Shown: in pieces, positions 3,630 to 6,397 of the stretch
Numbering within the stretch: position 1 is the stretch's first letter
Layout: the number at the start of each line of letters is the position of its first letter
Assembly (NCBI GenBank): GCA_035294855.1
Contig: DATGKD010000188.1
Span: forward strand, 1-6,397
DNA length: 6,397 bases
Source: DATGKD01 sp035294855
Lineage (GTDB): Bacteria > Actinomycetota > Acidimicrobiia > Acidimicrobiales > UBA8190
Reading direction: 5' to 3'
Program-made: the position numbers and the translations under genes
The notes under the pieces: generated by a model
What the model was told of the DNA's origin: nothing
Seen by the model: only the letters and a program-made list of their open reading frames with translations
The model's database searches: none

Positions 3630-5441
3630 GTGAGACGTTCCTCCGGTGAGGGGCGGGGGCCTCTCGAACCCCCGGCCCCTGCGGTTCTCCGGCAGTACGC
3701 GATCGTCGCCGACGGTGAGCGCGGCGCGGTCATCGGGCCGACGGGCGACGTGACATGGCTCTGTTTTCCGCGCTTCGACAGCCCGGCGATCTTCGCGAGC
3801 CTCATCAGTGGACACGGTGGCTACAGCGTCGCCCCCTGCCAACCGTTCGTGTGGGGCGGCCAGTACGAGGACCGCACGCTCATCTGGCGCAGCCGGTGGG
3901 TCACCGCCGGCGGTCTGGTGTCGGAATGCCGGGACGCGCTCGAGTTTCCAGGGAAGGCGTCGAGGGTCGTCCTGTTGCGCCAGCTCGCGGCCGTCACCGG
4001 GCCCGCCCGTCTGCGCGTGGTGCTGCATCCCCGCTCCGAGTACGGCGCCCGGCCGTTCGACTCGTGGCACTGCGACGAGGTCGGAACCTGGTCGGCGAGA
4101 TCCGGGGCGATCCGCCTGCGTTGGTCAGGAGCGCCGAACGCTCGACCCCACCGCGACGGGCACCGCGGCTGGTACCTCGAATGCGAGCTCGCGCTCGAGC
4201 AGGGCGAGCATCTCGACCTCGTGCTCGAACTGAGCGAAGACGAGTTCGAGGGCCCCCCGCCGGACCCGCGCGCGTCGTGGAAGGCGACCGAGGACAACTG
4301 GCGTCGCGACGTTCCCCGCCTCGACGTCCCGGTCGCAGCCCGCGACGCGCAGCACGCGGCCGCGGTCCTGCGGGGCCTGACCGCGTCCACGGGGGCGACC
4401 GTCGCCGCGGCCACCATGGCGCTCCCCGAACGCGCCGACCAGGGACGGAGCTACGACTACCGCTACGCCTGGTTGCGCGACGAGTGCTTCGTCGGCCAGG
4501 CGCTGTTTGCGGCCGATCTCGGCGATCTCGGCGACCAGGCGCTGGCTTTCGTGCGCGACCGGGTCCTCGCCGACGGCCCGCGGCTCGCACCCGCGTACAC
4601 CCAGGGTGGCGGGCAGGTGCCGGCCGAGCGCGAGCTCGGTCTCCCCGGGTATCCCGGCGGCAACGACATCGTCGGGAACCACGTCCGGAACCAGTTCCAG
4701 CTGGACGTCTTCGGTGAGGTGCTCCTGCTGCTCGCCGCCGCGGCCCGCGCCGGCCGACTCGACGCCGAGGGCTGGCGGGCGGCCGAGACCGCGGTCGCCG
4801 CGGTGGCGGCGCGCTGGGACGAGCCCGATGCGGGGATCTGGGAGCTCGACGCCCGTTGGTGGACCGAGAGTCGTCTGGCGTGCGTGGCCGGCCTCAGGGC
4901 CATCGCGGGAGCAGGAGCCCCCGCGTCGGTGGTCGGGGACTGGCTCGCGCTCGCCGAGTCCCTGCTCGCCGAGACCGCCCGACGCTGCACGCATCCGGGG
5001 GGCCGCTGGCAGCGCGCCGCAGACGACGAGCAGGTCGACGCCGCGCTGTTGTTCGCTTCGATCCGCGGCGCGGTGGCGCCCGAGGATCCCCGCACGCAGG
5101 CCACGGTGGCGGCCGTGCACGCCGAGCTGGAGGAGGACGGCTACGTGTACCGGTTCCGGCCCGACAACCGGCCGCTCGGGGAGGCCGAGGGCGCCTTCTT
5201 GTTGTGCGGCTTCGCCCTGTCGCTCGCTGAGCTGCAGCGAGGACGCGTCGTCGAGAGCGCCCGCTGGTTCGAACGCACGCGCGCGTCGTGCGGCCCGCCC
5301 GGGCTCTTCAGCGAGGAATTCGACATCGCCGAGCGCCAGCTGCGGGGCAACCTGCCTCAAGCATTCGTCCACGCGCTGTTCCTCGAGTCCGCCGTCCGGC
5401 AGGGGTCGCCTACCGTCGCTGCGGCGTCGACACCTCCCTGA
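3630..5441 (+). CDS. Glycoside hydrolase family 15 protein (glucoamylase/trehalase-type), about 603 aa
   Basis: GH15 enzymes are inverting hydrolases of alpha-glucosidic bonds (glucoamylase, trehalase, dextran glucosidase). The N-terminal beta domain opens with LRQYAIVADGERGAVIG and WLCFPRFDSPAIF. The (alpha/alpha)6 barrel carries YDYRYAWLRDE (about 275-285), QFQLDVFGE, GIWEL with general-acid candidate Glu405, and SEEFD (Glu562/Glu563, base candidate) followed by NLPQAFVH (574-581). Both catalytic regions are intact and the length fits the family. No signal peptide is seen, so it is probably cytoplasmic and acts on trehalose, maltose or glycogen-derived glucans; the substrate cannot be told. 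The start is uncertain. GTG at 3630 is the first standard start after the upstream gene but lacks a ribosome site, while AGGAGGGAG (3577-3585) points to a CTG at 3591 (616 aa). Coupling to the upstream dehydrogenase is likely. Confidence 0.9.
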   Translation: MRRSSGEGRGPLEPPAPAVLRQYAIVADGERGAVIGPTGDVTWLCFPRFDSPAIFASLISGHGGYSVAPCQPFVWGGQYEDRTLIWRSRWVTAGGLVSECRDALEFPGKASRVVLLRQLAAVTGPARLRVVLHPRSEYGARPFDSWHCDEVGTWSARSGAIRLRWSGAPNARPHRDGHRGWYLECELALEQGEHLDLVLELSEDEFEGPPPDPRASWKATEDNWRRDVPRLDVPVAARDAQHAAAVLRGLTASTGATVAAATMALPERADQGRSYDYRYAWLRDECFVGQALFAADLGDLGDQALAFVRDRVLADGPRLAPAYTQGGGQVPAERELGLPGYPGGNDIVGNHVRNQFQLDVFGEVLLLLAAAARAGRLDAEGWRAAETAVAAVAARWDEPDAGIWELDARWWTESRLACVAGLRAIAGAGAPASVVGDWLALAESLLAETARRCTHPGGRWQRAADDEQVDAALLFASIRGAVAPEDPRTQATVAAVHAELEEDGYVYRFRPDNRPLGEAEGAFLLCGFALSLAELQRGRVVESARWFERTRASCGPPGLFSEEFDIAERQLRGNLPQAFVHALFLESAVRQGSPTVAAASTPP

Positions 5442-5452
5442 GTCAGGCCCGT

Positions 5453-5588
5453 CGAGCGTCTGTCGTACCGAACGCGCTCGTGTCGCCGAGTAGGTCAACG
5501 GGTAAGAGCCCACCGTGGCTCCACGCGGGCGCGACAGCGGGGAATGGACCGGTAGGGACAGCGACGGGCCGCCCGCCGAGGAAGTCGC
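5453..5588 (+). ncRNA. Candidate structured RNA or leader, family unrecognised
   Basis: The gap between the GH15 gene and the 5613 gene does not look coding in any frame but has nested pairings. CGAGCG (5453-5458) pairs with CGCTCG (5475-5480). Directly adjoining it, TGTCGC (5481-5486) pairs with GCGACA (5531-5536), closing a junction that contains GGG-TAAGAG-CCC (5500-5511) and CGTG-GCTC-CACG (5514-5525). Further on GCGAC (5561-5565) pairs with GTCGC (5584-5588). The segment ends ten bases before the ribosome site of the next gene, as a cis-regulatory leader would, but a stand-alone RNA or the remnant of a mobile intron is possible. High G+C makes short stems common by chance, so confidence is low. 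Confidence 0.3.
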
Positions 5589-5612
5589 CGTGCAGGTGGA
5601 GGAGCGGGGTTG

Positions 5613-5993
5613 ATGGCCGAGGTGTGGGACCTCTGGTTCCCGCAGGCGGGGGCGACGGGCCTGTCGTTCGCGCGCACCCGCGTCGACCCGGAGGTGGCCG
5701 GCGAACGCGTGCTCGTCCACGCCTCGCCGCCGCGCCTGGACGTGACCGTCACCGACGACGACGGGGGCATCGTGGCGCGCGGCCGCGGCCTCGAGCGTCG
5801 GGAGGAGGGCCCCATGTCCTATCTGGTGCGCCGCGGCGGCGAGATCGCCCTCGAGGAGGGGTGGCCCGGTGACGACGACATCGGCCGGGTGGTCATCCTC
5901 CCGGGGGGCGAGGCCGGGACACTGCTGTCGTGGTGGCACGCCCCCGACCGCACGGCGTGGCGGTGGCGCGTCGAATTCTCCAACCAGCGCTGA
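5613..5993 (+). CDS. Conserved-looking hypothetical protein, 126 aa
   Basis: The protein starts MAEVWDLWFPQAGATGLSFAR and has alternating hydrophobic strands (RVLVHASP, RLDVTVTDDDGGIVARG), then GPMSYLVRRGG, WPGDDDIGRVVILPGGEAGTL and an aromatic end, SWWHAPDRTAWRWRVEFSNQR. No signal peptide or membrane segment is present. It reads as a small all-beta soluble protein. I recall similar actinobacterial hypothetical proteins with the WDLWFP start and the RVVxLPGGEAG and WRWxVEF motifs, but no function is known to me. GGAGGAG (5598-5604) is eight bases before the ATG at 5613; a TTG at 5610 is less likely. The gene follows a possible structured leader. Its stop TGA overlaps an ATG (TGATG, 5991-5995) that opens no recognisable protein, and a fragment of a TPP enzyme follows. 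A past functional link to that enzyme is speculation. Confidence 0.8.
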   Translation: MAEVWDLWFPQAGATGLSFARTRVDPEVAGERVLVHASPPRLDVTVTDDDGGIVARGRGLERREEGPMSYLVRRGGEIALEEGWPGDDDIGRVVILPGGEAGTLLSWWHAPDRTAWRWRVEFSNQR

Positions 5994-6090
5994 TGCACCC
6001 GGTCCCCGTCCGGTTGAACGGCCCGCGCCGAGCGGCCGCGCCGGCCTCACCCGCCGTCCGCGCCGTGGAAGCGGACCTGCGGGCGCGCAG

Positions 6091-6273
6091 TTGGACGTCG
6101 TGGTCAACGCCGACGAGGCTCCGCTGCCACCCAAGATCCACTACGCCGAGGCGAAGAAGTTCGCCCAGTCGTTCTTGAAGGGCACCCCCCGTCGGGTCAC
6201 GATCGGCTCGACGCTCGCCCGCGACAAGATCGACGTGCTGCGCGAAGTGCAACGGTCCCGGCGCGGGCACTGA
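6091..6273 (+). pseudogene. Orphan C-terminus of a thiamine-pyrophosphate-dependent enzyme
   Basis: Sixty in-frame residues up to TGA 6271-6273 look like the very end of a TPP-requiring enzyme of the pyruvate oxidase/acetolactate synthase-like group. They start LDVVVNADEAPLPPKI, the last strand of the TPP-binding domain, and continue AEAKKFAQSFLKGTP and STLARDKIDVLRE, the usual C-terminal helical tail. Full enzymes of this group have about 550-600 residues; everything upstream, including the GDG...N cofactor motif, is missing because the 5613-5993 gene ends only 97 bases before. No good start or ribosome site exists at 6091. A preceding reading in the neighbouring frame (AVEADLRARS, about 6064-6093) vaguely resembles the segment that comes before this strand, so a frameshift may also be involved. 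Most likely a deletion remnant. Confidence 0.65.
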
Positions 6274-6317
6274 CCGATTCCGCTCGGCAGGGCTGACCGA
6301 CTCCGCTACGGCAGGGC
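6271..6317. repeat. Imperfect tandem duplication of 23/24 bases at the convergent gene ends
   Basis: TGACCGATTCCGCTCGGCAGGGC (6271-6293) is followed at once by a copy with one C/T change and one extra A (6294-6317). The first copy carries the stop of the TPP-enzyme remnant; the second contains the stop codon and last two codons of the minus-strand gene. This suggests slippage that duplicated a gene end. Confidence 0.85.
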
Positions 6318-6397
6318 CGTCACCACCAGGTTCGAGATCTTCACGTGGGACACCGCCGGCAGGTAGCTGCCCGGGGACCCCTGCAGGTCGGCGCTCA
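6306..6397 (-). CDS. C-terminus of an unidentified minus-strand protein (partial)
   Basis: Twenty-nine codons on the minus strand run from the right edge to TAG at 6308-6306. They read SADLQGSPGSYLPAVS and then HVKISNLVVTALP. Third positions are almost all G or C and the residue mix (alternating Val, Ile and Leu with Ser and Asn) resembles the last beta strands of a folded domain, so a genuine gene end is likely. The rest lies outside the window and no family can be named. It converges with the plus-strand cluster; the stop lies inside a tandem duplication. Confidence 0.55.
   Translation of the reverse strand, partial: SADLQGSPGSYLPAVSHVKISNLVVTALP

Noticed and set aside
2306..3805. Minus-strand open frame of 499 codons opposite the dehydrogenase
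   Set aside because: It lies antisense to a gene with intact SDR motifs, and its His/Arg/Pro-rich product resembles no family.
5495..5525. RNase P RNA, because of GGTAAGAGCCCACCG
   Set aside because: Only this one conserved element resembles it. The left half of its helix is shortened and none of the other universal RNase P RNA blocks is found nearby.
5440..5560. Cobalamin riboswitch on the minus strand (ATTCC..GCTGTCGCGC)
   Set aside because: No B12-box follows, the core helices are not complete, and the minus strand downstream has only the antisense of the GH15 gene to regulate.
4125..6134. Minus-strand open frame of 669 codons opposite the GH15 gene
   Set aside because: It spans several unrelated plus-strand genes and noncoding DNA. 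It is open only because stop codons are rare at this G+C content.

Overview
The window is about 70% G+C. Its genes show strong G/C third-position bias and use ATG or GTG starts behind GGAGG-type ribosome sites. This points to an actinobacterium; the exact lineage cannot be read from the sequence. No tRNA, rRNA, CRISPR array or transposase is visible.

Layout: positions 1-84 (minus strand) hold the N-terminus of a secreted or anchored protein that runs off the left edge. Positions 321-749 (minus) hold a broken hemerythrin-like (HHE) gene with an in-frame TAA at the place of a metal-ligand helix. Positions 869-1042 (minus) encode a 57-residue membrane protein with a -RWYRW tail, followed by a long hairpin. 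A divergent control region (about 1043-1193) separates it from plus-strand genes: an intact double HHE hemerythrin (1194-1832), a CsbD-like stress protein (1913-2152), a possible 50-residue ORF (2166-2318), a gene-poor stretch with overlapping inverted repeats, a short-chain dehydrogenase with a C-terminal membrane anchor (2552-3577) and a GH15 glucoamylase/trehalase-type hydrolase (start uncertain, stop 5441). A gap of about 170 bases (5442-5612) that folds on paper into a multi-stem RNA leads to a 126-residue conserved-looking hypothetical protein (5613-5993). Next comes an orphan 60-residue C-terminus of a thiamine-pyrophosphate enzyme (6091-6273). The C-terminus of a minus-strand gene enters from the right edge (6306-6397).

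Taken together this looks like an accessory stress/envelope island: di-iron HHE proteins (O2, NO or redox handling), a CsbD-like protein, a small membrane protein, a membrane-tethered oxidoreductase and an alpha-glucan or trehalose hydrolase. Such genes are often under general-stress sigma factors in actinobacteria, and one candidate GTTT-N16-GGGAAG promoter is present. The joint role is inference. Two gene remnants and several small tandem repeats show that the island has been rearranged. I found no convincing wholly new multi-gene system. The best leads are the hemerythrin pseudogene, the structured 5453-5588 segment and the orphan TPP-enzyme tail.
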